From: Shouchella clausii
Lineage (GTDB): Bacteria > Bacillota > Bacilli > Bacillales > Bacillaceae_D
NCBI RefSeq assembly: GCF_002250115.1
Contig: NZ_CP019985.1
Location: 3,968,001 to 4,032,000 of the forward strand
DNA length: 64,000 nucleotides
Direction of reading: 5' to 3'
Position numbers and translations under genes: made by a program
The notes under the pieces: model-generated
Databases searched by the model: none
Seen by the model: the letters and a program-made list of their open reading frames with translations, nothing else
Told to the model about the DNA's origin: nothing
Shown: piece by piece, positions 8,246 to 17,179 of the stretch
Layout: each line of letters starts with the position of its first letter
Numbering within the stretch: the stretch's first letter is position 1

Positions 8246-10096
8246 TCACGATTCGTCAATTTGAATGTTATATGCCTTCATCCAGTAATCGATTTGGACA
8301 AAATGGGCAAGGAGTTGTGGTCCTGCCATTAATTGCCCGAAATAAGGTTTCCCTGTGTCGAAACCGCCTCTATCAGCAATTTCTTTAAGGCGATCACGGT
8401 TAATAAAGGTGAACAATGGTGCGTCCTTTTGGCGAACGACTTCCTGGATCGCCTTTGTTACGGCCGCCGTATATAAAGGATGATGGGTTTTCGGGTAAGG
8501 GCTTTTTTTCCGGAAGAGTACATCATCTGGGAGCAATCCTTGCAATGCTTTGCGCAGTATCCCTTTTTCTCTGCCTCCATACGTTTTCATCTCCCAAGGA
8601 ATGTTCCACACATACTCCACTAAGCGGTGGTCTGAAAAAGGAACCCTAACTTCAAGGGAAGCGCCCATACTCATCCGGTCTTTGCGGTCTAGCAAGTTTG
8701 TCATAAACCAAATCATATTTAAGTAAGAAATTTCCCTCCGCCTAGCTTCCTCTGAAGAATCTCCGTCAAACCGCGGTGTTTCTTGAATCGTTTCTTTATA
8801 ACGATCATACACGTACTCCTTGAGATTAAGGCGTTTCTGCCAATCAGGCTGCAACAATTGAATTCGTTCATCAAGCGAGCGCATCCATGGAAAACCGTCA
8901 ATTGCCATCACTTCTGCTTTATGGAACCATGGATAGCCACCGAATATTTCATCAGCGCATTCCCCGGACAAGCCAACAGTGACATCGTTTTTAATTTGCT
9001 TACAAAACCACAGCAAGGATGAATCGACGTCCGCCATTCCTGGTGTATCCCTTACTAGGACAGATTCTTTTAGCAAGTTGGCAAGAACATCGTTGCCAAT
9101 GATGCAATTTTTATGGTTGGTGCCACAATGAGCTGCCACTTTCTTTACCCAATCGGCATCGGCATTTGGCTGAAAGGTGCTTGCCTTAAAATATTTCTCG
9201 TTTTCTTCATAGTCGATGGAATAACTAAAAATCGGAGCGTTTCCTTGCTTTTCATAGATGCGTGCAGCGATTGCCGTTAATGCGCTTGAATCGACACCCC
9301 CTGACAAAAACATGCCAACGGGAACGTCAGCAAAAAGCTGGCGTTCAACAATGTCTTCCAAAAGTTCACGAATGTGCGCAGCGGTTTCATGTGCCGTTTC
9401 TGTATGGACATTGCTCTGTAATTGCCAATAACGCTTGACTACGGAACCATTTTTACTAAATTGCAAGTAATGGGCCGGACGCAACTCGACAATTCCTTTA
9501 AAAATACCGTGGCCTGGTGTCCGCGAAGGTGAAAGCCCCATCACGTCAGCTAACCCGCTACGGTCAACAACCGCTTTGATTTGCGAGTGGGCCAGTAGCG
9601 CTTTAAGTTCTGATCCAAAGAGAAGCATGCCGTTCTTTTCCGTATAAAATAGCGGCTTAACGCCAAGGCGATCCCTTGCCATAAATAATGTTTGTTCTTG
9701 TTCATCCCAAACAGCAAACGCAAAAATGCCATTCAATTTTTCAAGGCATGCGGCTCCCCACTCCATATACGCTTTAAGTAACACTTCCGTATCTGAATGG
9801 CCAGCAAATGTGTGCCCACGGGCAAGGAGTTCTTTGCGTAGCTCTTCTGTGTTATATAGTTCGCCATTGTACACGATTGTACATGTATTGCCTTTGGCAG
9901 TGCGGGTCATCGGCTGTTTGCCGCCCTCTGGATCAACAACGACAAGCCGCGCATGCCCGAATGCAGCGTGGTCAGACGTCCATGTTTCAAGCGCATCAGG
10001 GCCGCGCCGATTCAGCGTGTTTGCCATGTTTTTCATCTGTTTCGTTTCCGTGCGTAGGTTTCTTTGCCAGTCAACCCACCCAGTAATGCCACACAT
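8246..10096 (-). CDS. asnO: Asparagine synthetase, glutamine-hydrolysing (AsnB/AsnO type)
   Basis: The product (616 residues) makes asparagine from aspartate, ATP and glutamine. It must start at ATG 10096, because Cys2 of MCGITGW is the N-terminal nucleophile of the glutaminase domain. That domain (about 1-210) also contains RRGPDA and YNGELYN. The synthetase domain has the ATP pyrophosphatase loop FLSGGVDSSALTA and LSGECADEIFGGYPW. Length and order match B. subtilis AsnO, the sporulation-associated paralogue, but function at the level of paralogue is a guess. It is a single gene with no clear terminator seen. The next 300 bases toward proB hold no gene. Confidence 0.88.
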   Translation of the reverse strand: MCGITGWVDWQRNLRTETKQMKNMANTLNRRGPDALETWTSDHAAFGHARLVVVDPEGGKQPMTRTAKGNTCTIVYNGELYNTEELRKELLARGHTFAGHSDTEVLLKAYMEWGAACLEKLNGIFAFAVWDEQEQTLFMARDRLGVKPLFYTEKNGMLLFGSELKALLAHSQIKAVVDRSGLADVMGLSPSRTPGHGIFKGIVELRPAHYLQFSKNGSVVKRYWQLQSNVHTETAHETAAHIRELLEDIVERQLFADVPVGMFLSGGVDSSALTAIAARIYEKQGNAPIFSYSIDYEENEKYFKASTFQPNADADWVKKVAAHCGTNHKNCIIGNDVLANLLKESVLVRDTPGMADVDSSLLWFCKQIKNDVTVGLSGECADEIFGGYPWFHKAEVMAIDGFPWMRSLDERIQLLQPDWQKRLNLKEYVYDRYKETIQETPRFDGDSSEEARRREISYLNMIWFMTNLLDRKDRMSMGASLEVRVPFSDHRLVEYVWNIPWEMKTYGGREKGILRKALQGLLPDDVLFRKKSPYPKTHHPLYTAAVTKAIQEVVRQKDAPLFTFINRDRLKEIADRGGFDTGKPYFGQLMAGPQLLAHFVQIDYWMKAYNIQIDES

Positions 10097-10405
10097 CGAT
10101 TCCATCAGCCCTTTCTAGGAAGTAAGTAAAACCTCATGCCTTACCTATTCCTTCACTCCTAACCTATCGTATTCAGCCCAATTCACAAAAGTGCTTCTTT
10201 TATAGCGCGATCTTTTGGACGAACGTCACAATAATTTTGAAAAAAGGCGCTTGCTACGAAGAAAAAGAACGATTTAGCTTTTTGCCTTTTAAAAAGGGAA
10301 ACGCCCTGTCAACATAACCGTTCCCGATTGGCTGTAAGCTAAATCACACCTTCTTTATGGTTTGCGCGCTATCTCCCACCGGACACCGCAGACAGAAAAA
10401 AGGAA
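10097..10405. other. Intergenic stretch before the pro operon
   Basis: This stretch is AT-rich with short reverse repeats and no convincing coding frame or strong hairpin. It would hold the promoter of the minus-strand asparagine synthetase gene, but I could not assign one confidently. Confidence 0.5.
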
Positions 10406-10434
10406 TTGACTTTCTCCGCAAGGCTCGATATAAT
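10406..10434 (+). promoter_or_regulatory. Sigma-A promoter of the proBAC operon
   Basis: TTGACT (10406-10411), a 17-base spacer and a perfect TATAAT (10429-10434) lie directly upstream of the T-box leader. Transcription would start near 10441. Confidence 0.85.
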
Positions 10435-10440
10435 CACTTC

Positions 10441-10690
10441 AATTCGATATGTACGGTGCAGTGATGACTGGGACCAGTAAAAGGCAGAATATGTAAAGAG
10501 AGTTGGTTTCACCGGCTGAAAAAACCGACCATCCCTTCTGCGTTTGAAACCTACCCCACGACGCTGCTGGCAAAAACCAGCGTAGCATTCTGCGTTAAAG
10601 AATGGGAAAGTGGGCATAGTCAATGCCAATGAAGGTGGTACCGCGGAAGCTTTTTCCGTCCTTTTTAAGGACGGAAAAAGCTTTTTTATT
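10441..10690 (+). promoter_or_regulatory. T-box leader, proline specifier predicted
   Basis: The roughly 250-nt leader of the proline operon has T-box landmarks in order. An AGTA element and AGAGAG lie near 10470-10502, and a distal GGCTGAAAA loop follows. The returning strand TTCTGCGTTTGAAA is followed by CCT at 10550-10552, read as a proline specifier. Next comes the T-box core GGTGGTACCGCGG (10634-10646). A terminator stem (TTTTTCCGTCC with GGACGGAAAAA, then a T run) spans 10648-10688. Uncharged tRNA-Pro should stabilise the antiterminator, so the biosynthetic genes are read when proline is scarce. The TGGT bulge fits a tRNA ending ACCA. Confidence 0.88.
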
Positions 10691-10763
10691 TGCAAGAACC
10701 TTTTTTAACCCATGAAATTGCAAGCACCCGTAGAAAAAATGACTTTAGTAGGAGGTGCGGCCA

Positions 10764-11882
10764 ATGGCCACAGGAACGATTGTCATTAAAATAGGCAGCA
10801 GCAGTTTAACAGATGGCAGCGGCGCCTTAAGCACGGAACGGTTAAGAGGCCATGTCGAAGCCATATGCGAACTGCGCCATCAAGGCATAAATGTGATTGT
10901 CGTGACGTCTGGCGCAGTCGCCGCTGGTTTTACGCTCATTGGCTATCACCAGCGGCCGAAATCCATTTCGCAAAAACAAGCGGCGGCGGCCGTTGGCCAA
11001 AGCTTGCTCATGCAAGCATATATGGATGCATTCCGCTTGCATGGCTACACAGCTGCGCAGCTGCTGTTGACACGAGCCGACTTTGCGGATCCAGCACGTT
11101 TTTCAAACATTTCACAAACATTGCGTGAACTCTTAAAGCGGGGTGCTATTCCAGTCATTAACGAAAATGACTCGACTTCAGTCGATGAATTGACGTTTGG
11201 CGACAATGACCGCTTGTCTGCCCTCGTTAGCGGCATCATTCACGCAGATATGCTCTGCTTGTATACCGATGTCAACGGTGTATATGACCAGAACCCAAAC
11301 GACTCGCCTAACGCTAAAAAATACCATTACTTAGCAAACGTACCTGAAGCATTGCTTAATCGGGTGAGCACTGATACTTCTGCTGTTGGAACAGGTGGCA
11401 TGAAGTCGAAGCTGCTTGCTGCGAAAACGGCGATTGAGCTTGGTACAAATGTATTTATTGGCAATGGCAAAGGACGGGAAACGTTTACGGATGTGTTACT
11501 TGGTAAAGGGGATGGGACGTATCTCGGCCCCTTTACAAATAAGACGATGTCGACGACAAAACAATGGATTGTCTTCCATAGCGAACCGGCTGGAAGCATT
11601 GAAATCGACAGCGGCGCTTCTACCGCATTGTTAAAAAGGGGCAAAAGCTTGCTGCCTGCCGGCGTTCTCTCAGCTAAAGGCGATTTTTCAGCCGGCGACA
11701 TCATTGAAGTGTTTTTCAACAACTGCCCTATCGGCAAAGGGAAAACCAACTTTAGCAAACCTGAACTAGAGCTTATTAAAGGGCTCAGTAGCGAGGAAGC
11801 CTTGTCTCTAACAAAACGTTCAAAAAAAGCTGTTATTCACCGCGACTTTTGGGTGGCGACAAAAAAGGAGTGTTCTTATTAA
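10764..11882 (+). CDS. proB: Glutamate 5-kinase
   Basis: This enzyme phosphorylates glutamate in the first step of proline synthesis. The 372-residue protein has the amino-acid kinase fold: IVIKIGSSSLT near the start, VTSGAVAAG, INENDSTS and FGDNDRLSALV, and the GTGGMKSKLLAAK nucleotide-binding segment. A C-terminal PUA domain (about residues 280-372) has the LLPAGV and FSAGDIIEV elements, as in full-length ProB. ATG at 10764 sits 8 bases after AGGAGG; GTG at 10755 overlaps the Shine-Dalgarno. Its stop overlaps the proA start by one base (TAATG). It is regulated by the T-box upstream. Confidence 0.93.
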   Translation: MATGTIVIKIGSSSLTDGSGALSTERLRGHVEAICELRHQGINVIVVTSGAVAAGFTLIGYHQRPKSISQKQAAAAVGQSLLMQAYMDAFRLHGYTAAQLLLTRADFADPARFSNISQTLRELLKRGAIPVINENDSTSVDELTFGDNDRLSALVSGIIHADMLCLYTDVNGVYDQNPNDSPNAKKYHYLANVPEALLNRVSTDTSAVGTGGMKSKLLAAKTAIELGTNVFIGNGKGRETFTDVLLGKGDGTYLGPFTNKTMSTTKQWIVFHSEPAGSIEIDSGASTALLKRGKSLLPAGVLSAKGDFSAGDIIEVFFNNCPIGKGKTNFSKPELELIKGLSSEEALSLTKRSKKAVIHRDFWVATKKECSY

Positions 11883-13129
11883 TGGCAACTGCAAAATTGA
11901 TTTCACAAAAAGCAAAAGCTCATGCCCCATCCCTTTCACAAGCAACTACAGCAGAAAAAAACAACTTGCTTCAAGCGATGGCTCAACAACTGAAAACAGA
12001 CGCAGACGTATTGCTGGAAGCCAATCAATTGGATATTGCCAATGCTAAGAAAAACGGGCTTAGCGACCACTTAATTGACCGATTGTTGTTAACAAAAGCA
12101 CGAATTGACGCAATGGCCACAGCGATTGACCACTTGATTGAGTTGCCTGACCCGATTGGCGCAGTAAAAGAGCAGATCAAACGGCCGAATGGGCTTGTTA
12201 TCAAGGAAATGGTCGTACCGTTCGGCGTAGTTGGCATGATTTATGAGGCAAGGCCAAATGTGACCGTCGACGCTTGCACATTAGCAGTTAAAACCGGCAA
12301 TGCTGTCGTCTTGCGAGGAAGCGCGAGCGCTCTCCATTCCAACAAAGCGATTGTGCGCACATTAAAGAAAGCATTTAAAAACTCGCCTATTCATCCTGAC
12401 GTCATTCAATTACTAGAAGACACGTCGAAAGAGGAAGCGGCCAACATGATGCAGTTAAAATCAACGATTGACGTTCTTATCCCTCGCGGCGGCGCCAATT
12501 TAATTCAAACGGTGTTGCAGGAGGCGACGATTCCCGTTATTGAGACTGGCGTTGGCAACTGCCATGTGTATGTCGCTAGCTCTGCCGACCCTGATATGGC
12601 ATTTGATATTGTCGTCAACGCTAAAACGCAACGCCCGTCTGTATGTAATGCATGCGAAACACTGCTTGTTGAACAGTCGTTTGCAAAAGCCCATTTGCCA
12701 ACATTGGTCGAACGCTTGTCTGCAAAAGGGGTCTCACTTGTTGGCAATGAAGGAGCTTGCACCCTTGATCCACGAATCGCAAAAGCGAACGAGGACGACT
12801 GGTCGACTGAATATTTGGACCTGCGCTTAGCCATTCGTGTTGTTGCTGATACAAATGAAGCGATTGCTCATATTAATCAATATGGGACAAAACATTCTGA
12901 AGCAATTATTACAGAATCGTTGGCAGAACGGGACACCTTTTTCGCCACTGTCGATGCAGCTTGTGTATACCATAATGCCTCAACTCGTTTTACAGATGGG
13001 TTTGAATTTGGGTTTGGAGCTGAAATTGGCATTAGTACTCAAAAACTCCATGCGAGAGGGCCAATGGGCTTAAAAGCTTTAACGACGAGCAAATATGGCA
13101 TTTATGGGGAAGGACAAGTGAAAGAATAG
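11882..13129 (+). CDS. proA: Gamma-glutamyl phosphate reductase
   Basis: This is the second enzyme of proline synthesis, reducing glutamyl phosphate to glutamate semialdehyde with NADPH. The 415-residue product belongs to the aldehyde dehydrogenase superfamily. It has the family segments PFGVVGMIYEARPNVTVDA, LRGSASALHSN, IPRGGANLIQ and the catalytic Cys region QRPSVCNACETLL. The ending HARGPMGLKALTTSKYGIYG is diagnostic for ProA. ATG at 11882 overlaps the proB stop and is preceded by AAGGAG, so it is probably translationally coupled. proC follows after 11 bases. Confidence 0.93.
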   Translation: MATAKLISQKAKAHAPSLSQATTAEKNNLLQAMAQQLKTDADVLLEANQLDIANAKKNGLSDHLIDRLLLTKARIDAMATAIDHLIELPDPIGAVKEQIKRPNGLVIKEMVVPFGVVGMIYEARPNVTVDACTLAVKTGNAVVLRGSASALHSNKAIVRTLKKAFKNSPIHPDVIQLLEDTSKEEAANMMQLKSTIDVLIPRGGANLIQTVLQEATIPVIETGVGNCHVYVASSADPDMAFDIVVNAKTQRPSVCNACETLLVEQSFAKAHLPTLVERLSAKGVSLVGNEGACTLDPRIAKANEDDWSTEYLDLRLAIRVVADTNEAIAHINQYGTKHSEAIITESLAERDTFFATVDAACVYHNASTRFTDGFEFGFGAEIGISTQKLHARGPMGLKALTTSKYGIYGEGQVKE

Positions 13130-13140
13130 GAGGCTTATTC

Positions 13141-13992
13141 ATGACTAATCAGACAACCGTCGCCATTTTAGGCGCCGGTTCAATGGCTGAAGCGCTTATA
13201 GGCGGTATAGCCAGAAATAACGGCGGCAAAGCGCCCCACATCACCGTATTAAACGCGAACAACCGCAAACGTCTTAATCAGCTCCACACTGCCTATGGCG
13301 TCCACGCGGCGCAATCCTATGAAGAGGCAGTTAAAGGCAAGGATGTTATTGTATTGGCAATCAAACCTCATAACGTCCAAGAAGTAGCCGATTTGCTTGT
13401 TTCGTTGCTAAATCCGCAGAAACAGCTCGTTATATCCGTTGCGGCAGGCATCAAGCTTGAAACGCTAGAAAGCTGGTTGCCTGCGGAAACAGCGGTGATT
13501 CGAGCGATGCCAAATACGTCGGCCCGTGTGCTTGCCTCGGCCACAACTTTGTCAATTGGCACTTACGCGACAGAGTGGCAACTTGCTTTCGCCAAGACGC
13601 TATTTTCATCAATCGGCACAGTGACGGTTATAGACGAACAGCAAATGGATGCAGCTACTGGCATAGCTGGGAGCGGCCCTGCTTATATTTATTACGTTGC
13701 TGAGGCCATGCTTAATGCCGCCATTGCAGAAGGGCTTTCTCCAACTGAGGCACGGGCATTGATTAACCAAACGATTGGCGGCGCCGCAAAACAGCTTGCC
13801 GATAGCGGCAAATCGCCTAAAGACCTTTATAAAGAAATCATGAGCCCAAATGGGACGACGGAAGCGGCGATTGCCCATTTAGATCATTCTTCCGCCCAAG
13901 AATTGTTTCAACAGGCGATTCATCAAGCTGTGAAGCGCTCCGCTGCGATTGGCGCTTCTTTTGAACGCGATGCCATTCATAAGCACCCATAA
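13141..13992 (+). CDS. proC: Pyrroline-5-carboxylate reductase
   Basis: This is the last step of proline synthesis, NAD(P)H-dependent reduction of pyrroline-5-carboxylate. The 283-residue protein starts with a Rossmann loop (ILGAGSMAEALIGG). It continues with VLAIKPHNV, VISVAAGI and RAMPNTSA, and with the dimer and substrate region GIAGSGPAYIYYVAEAM and SPNGTTEAA. RBS GGAGG precedes ATG by 8 bases. Having proB, proA and proC together under one proline T-box gives a complete regulated pathway in one operon. Confidence 0.92.
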   Translation: MTNQTTVAILGAGSMAEALIGGIARNNGGKAPHITVLNANNRKRLNQLHTAYGVHAAQSYEEAVKGKDVIVLAIKPHNVQEVADLLVSLLNPQKQLVISVAAGIKLETLESWLPAETAVIRAMPNTSARVLASATTLSIGTYATEWQLAFAKTLFSSIGTVTVIDEQQMDAATGIAGSGPAYIYYVAEAMLNAAIAEGLSPTEARALINQTIGGAAKQLADSGKSPKDLYKEIMSPNGTTEAAIAHLDHSSAQELFQQAIHQAVKRSAAIGASFERDAIHKHP

Positions 13993-14101
13993 AGGAATTG
14001 CTGCTTCCCTTTTTCGATCGTTTGCTGGTACGATAGAAGAGCGCCTTTCTGAAAACACGCTCTGATTCGCTGTACCAATTATTTAAGGGGAGAACCACAA
14101 A

Positions 14102-14881
14102 TTGCTGAAAGACAAATTTGCGATGGTTGTCAACCATAAGACGTTCCAAGCAACGATTATCATTCTTATTTTATTTAATGCAATATTAGTTGGCTTAGAA
14201 ACGTACCCAAGTATTTATGAAACAAACCGCCATTTTTTCCACTTTATGGACCGAACGTTGCTTTGGCTGTTTACGATTGAAATAGCCATGCGTTTTGCAG
14301 CAGAAGGGCGATCTTTTTTCCGAAAAGGCTGGAATTGGTTTGACGTTGTCATTGTACTAGCTGGCCATGTGTTTGTTGGAGGGCATTTTGTGACGGTGCT
14401 TCGCATTTTGCGCGTCCTTCGGGTACTTCGTGCTGTATCGGTTGTGCCTTCTTTGCGGCGCCTCGTCGATGCCCTTATCATGACGATCCCATCACTCGCC
14501 AATATTCTCATTTTAATGGGGATTTTTCTTTATATTTTTGCAGTCATTGGCACAATGCTATTTAGCGAGCTATCCCCAGAGTACTTTGGAAATTTGCAGC
14601 GCACGATTTTAACGCTGTTCCAAATTGTTACACTTGACTCATGGTCGAGCGGCTTGATGAGACCACTAATGGAATTTAATCAGTGGGTTTGGGTTTATTT
14701 TGTTTCCTTTGTATTGGTTGGTACGTTTATCATTTTCAATTTATTTATCGGCGTCATCGTCAATAATGTTGAAAAAGCCAACAAAGAGGAAACCGAAAAT
14801 GCACATTCACGGGAGCTGGAAACGATCCAACGGCAATTGGATGAGTTGAAAGAAATGCTTAAAAAAGAACGTTCGTCATAA
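14102..14881 (+). CDS. Voltage-gated cation channel, NaChBac/NavBP family
   Basis: The 259-residue protein is a six-helix channel subunit that forms a tetramer. S1-S3 are at about 15-90. S4 carries arginines every third residue (R101, R104, R107, R110 in VLRILRVLRVLRAV). The S5 helix spans about 130-155, and the pore and S6 end in IIFNLFIGVIVNNVEKAN. The C-terminus is a coiled coil rich in Glu and Lys. The selectivity filter is TLDSWSS (177-183), encoded ACA CTT GAC TCA TGG, where NaChBac has TLESWAS. In alkaliphilic bacilli such channels bring in Na+ for motility and pH homeostasis. TTG start is preferred, 9 bases after AGGGGAG. Confidence 0.9.
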   Translation: MLKDKFAMVVNHKTFQATIIILILFNAILVGLETYPSIYETNRHFFHFMDRTLLWLFTIEIAMRFAAEGRSFFRKGWNWFDVVIVLAGHVFVGGHFVTVLRILRVLRVLRAVSVVPSLRRLVDALIMTIPSLANILILMGIFLYIFAVIGTMLFSELSPEYFGNLQRTILTLFQIVTLDSWSSGLMRPLMEFNQWVWVYFVSFVLVGTFIIFNLFIGVIVNNVEKANKEETENAHSRELETIQRQLDELKEMLKKERSS

Positions 14882-14884
14882 AAC

Positions 14885-14920
14885 AACCGAAGACCAGTTG
14901 GAACCAACTGGTCTTCGGTT
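14885..14920. terminator. Bidirectional terminator between channel and aspartokinase genes
   Basis: Near-perfect inverted repeat: CCGAAGACCAGTTGG and CCAACTGGTCTTCGG around a 2-base loop, with A and T flanks. It serves both converging genes. Confidence 0.9.
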
Positions 14921-14932
14921 TCGTATATATGG

Positions 14933-16291
14933 CTATTGCTTTTGTCCAAAAAACTCCTCATAAAGCACGCGGACAGCTTGTTTAGTATCTTTTGAATGAA
15001 TGCCGAACACAAGACTGACTTCAGATGAGCCTTGGTTAATCATTTCGATGTTAACTCCCGCTTTTGCCAAAGCAGATGAAGCTCTAGCTGTTACACCTAC
15101 CGTATTATGCATGCCTTCTCCAACGAGCATGACCATCGCAAAATCATGCTCAATGTGGACATCATCTACATTGAGCTCATCTTTAATGCGCTCAATAATG
15201 GCGTTTTCCAACTGATCAGAAAGTTGCGTTTGACGGATAATCACAGATGTATCATCAATCCCAGAAGGAATATGCTCATAGGAAATCCCTGCATCTTCTA
15301 AAATTTGCAATAGATGGCGACCAAATCCGACTTCGCGGTTCATTAAATACTTTCGTACATAAATGGTGGCAAACCCTTCATCGGAAGCAATGCCAATAAT
15401 AGGGTTAAGTGATCGTTCACGTTCCGCCAAAATTAATGTGCCGCTGCATTTAGGATTGTTTGTATTTTTCACACATACAGGGATACCGTTGCGGAAGGCC
15501 GGAATCAAGGCCTCATCATGGAAGACGGAAAAGCCAGCGTAAGAAAGTTCGCGCATTTCCCGATAAGTCATTCGTTTGATTTCAACTGGATCCTCAACGA
15601 TAAATGGATTCGCAGCGTAAACAGAATCAACATCAGTAAAATTTTCATAAAGCTCGGCTTGAACAGCAGCGGCCAATATAGCCCCTGTAATGTCGGAGCC
15701 GCCTCTTGGAAAAGTAACAAGATTTCCTAATTTTGAGAATCCGAAAAAACCGGGAAACACGACGATTCCGTCCATTTCAGCCAACTTGGCAAGCGCCTCG
15801 TATGCTTCAGGCAACACTTGGGCATTCCCTGGTTCATCGCTAACAAGAAGTCCAGCATCTTTCGGGTTTATGTACGTAGCTTTTAGACCGATTTTGCTTA
15901 GATAAGCAGCAATGAGTTTCGCATTATTGTCTTCACCGCTAGCTTTCATTATATCAAGAAAGCGCCCTTTGTCCGCCACTGTTTGCTCAAGACGGCTTTT
16001 CAAATCAGCTTCAATTTCAATAATCACATCGCGATTAAGCTCTAAATCGTTCGCTATCGATTCATACCTGTTCATCACAGCATTAAATGCTGCTTCGACT
16101 GGCTGCTCTGCCACTTTAGCTTCAGCTAAGGCAATGAGCAAGTCTGTCATTTTTGCATCATCAGCGAAACGTTTTCCCGGTGCTGAAACAACCACGATTT
16201 TCCGTTTATTATCCGCTTTGATGATGGCAGCCACTTTTTTAATTTGCTCTGCATTTGCGACGGATGAACCGCCAAATTTTGCTACTTTCAC
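14933..16291 (-). CDS. Aspartokinase (AK III type)
   Basis: This enzyme phosphorylates aspartate, the first step toward lysine, threonine and methionine. The 452-residue chain begins MKVAKFGGSSVANAEQ. It has the kinase motif FPRGGSDITGA and two C-terminal ACT domains (about 310-450) that bind the feedback inhibitor. Length and style match B. subtilis YclM (aspartokinase III, inhibited by lysine plus threonine). The start is GTG at 16291 after GGAGAGAAC. I see no lysine riboswitch in the short leader. It converges with the channel gene on a shared terminator. Confidence 0.88.
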   Translation of the reverse strand: MKVAKFGGSSVANAEQIKKVAAIIKADNKRKIVVVSAPGKRFADDAKMTDLLIALAEAKVAEQPVEAAFNAVMNRYESIANDLELNRDVIIEIEADLKSRLEQTVADKGRFLDIMKASGEDNNAKLIAAYLSKIGLKATYINPKDAGLLVSDEPGNAQVLPEAYEALAKLAEMDGIVVFPGFFGFSKLGNLVTFPRGGSDITGAILAAAVQAELYENFTDVDSVYAANPFIVEDPVEIKRMTYREMRELSYAGFSVFHDEALIPAFRNGIPVCVKNTNNPKCSGTLILAERERSLNPIIGIASDEGFATIYVRKYLMNREVGFGRHLLQILEDAGISYEHIPSGIDDTSVIIRQTQLSDQLENAIIERIKDELNVDDVHIEHDFAMVMLVGEGMHNTVGVTARASSALAKAGVNIEMINQGSSEVSLVFGIHSKDTKQAVRVLYEEFFGQKQ

Positions 16292-16389
16292 GTTCTCTCC
16301 AGCCCCACTCTCTTTCTAAACTAAAAAACGTTCGTTAATTATTCATAATACCATATTCAAAATATCGCTACAACTTAGGCTCGAAATAA

Positions 16390-16420
16390 AAGGAGCCCTT
16401 TTTTCTATTACGGCTCCTTC
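16390..16420 (-). terminator. Terminator after the small acidic gene
   Basis: AAGGAGCC and GGCTCCTT flank a 14-base loop, and the minus-strand continuation is TTTTATTTC. It lies 30 bases past the small 58-residue gene. Confidence 0.7.
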
Positions 16421-16452
16421 AACCATAACGGTCTTCCGCTGTTCAGCTCTGT

Positions 16453-16629
16453 TTATGGCTTGTACGCATCCTCTGATTCAGAATCGTCTTTCGTCCGTTT
16501 TTTCTCTCTGCGCTCCTCTTCCTCTTTTTCAATATCTTCAAGAGGCAATTCATCAAAGGGTTGTTCCACTTGATCGCGGTTTCGCTGTTCTTTCCAACTT
16601 TTACTTGCTTCTTTCTCTTGTTTCCCCAT
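16453..16629 (-). CDS. Small highly charged hypothetical protein (58 aa)
   Basis: The product is almost wholly hydrophilic, with repeated Glu/Lys/Arg (for example EDIEKEEEERREKKRTKDD) and no hydrophobic segment, so it is likely disordered or helical in the cytoplasm. ATG at 16629 follows AAAGGAGG by about 10 bases. A terminator follows, supporting a real transcription unit. No family was recognised. Such proteins in bacilli are often sporulation-linked, but nothing here shows that. Confidence 0.6.
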   Translation of the reverse strand: MGKQEKEASKSWKEQRNRDQVEQPFDELPLEDIEKEEEERREKKRTKDDSESEDAYKP

Positions 16630-16682
16630 GGACAAAACGCCTCCTTTGTCCATTATGTACCCGTTTTCATGCTAATAAAAAC

Positions 16683-16976
16683 CTACATAAACCAAGCGAA
16701 CCAGAGAGGCCCACGCTTTGTAGCAAATTCGACAGCTGTACAGGATGATTCAGGGACATAGGTGGAGTCATTTGCAACTTCTCCGTATGTTGACTCGCCT
16801 ATATTGTTTGTAAACCCTGCTTGGTCAAAGCAAGCAGGTGACGAGTAGGCATTTTTACTGTAATCAACGATCACGCGCTCACTATCCGAGGGTCCGTACT
16901 CGACTTGAATAATAAACCCTAATGCAATAATAAGAATGCTTGCCGCGACTCCGAATAGCCAACGATATCGACGCAT
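16683..16976 (-). CDS. Small membrane-anchored exported protein (97 aa)
   Basis: It starts MRRYRWLFGV with a single hydrophobic helix (residues about 7-25), which is a signal anchor. A polar ectodomain of about 70 residues follows, with two Cys (PACFDQ and ESSCTAV) that might form a disulfide. RBS AAGGAGG is 6 bases before ATG 16976. Family not recognised. It is transcribed away from tnrA, with about 200 bases between the two starts. Confidence 0.65.
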   Translation of the reverse strand: MRRYRWLFGVAASILIIALGFIIQVEYGPSDSERVIVDYSKNAYSSPACFDQAGFTNNIGESTYGEVANDSTYVPESSCTAVEFATKRGPLWFAWFM

Positions 16977-17121
16977 TGTTATCCTCCTTCTTTTCAATCC
17001 ATTTTTAGTCTACCTATTTTGTTTAATGGAAGCAAGGAGATTTGACAGGCGCTATTATTCAGAATCTGCCGACGTACTTTGTCAGATTTTCTTACATTAA
17101 AATGCACATGAACCGTTTTTG

Positions 17122-17138
17122 TGTGATATATTGTTACA
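17122..17138 (+). promoter_or_regulatory. TnrA box upstream of tnrA
   Basis: TGTGATATATTGTTACA fits the TnrA/GlnR operator TGTNAN7TNACA exactly. It lies about 40 bases upstream of the tnrA start codon. B. subtilis tnrA is autoactivated, so the same is inferred here. Confidence 0.8.
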
Positions 17139-17179
17139 AAACAACATGGCTATTATCCGTTACAGTGAGGTGGAGTGGA

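Noticed and set aside
10369-10695. 108-codon minus-strand frame across the proline leader
   Set aside because: It lies on the complement of the T-box leader, has no good ribosome-binding site and no recognisable protein pattern.
16292-16452. Lysine riboswitch upstream of aspartokinase
   Set aside because: The 160-base leader is too short and lacks the conserved lysine-box elements.
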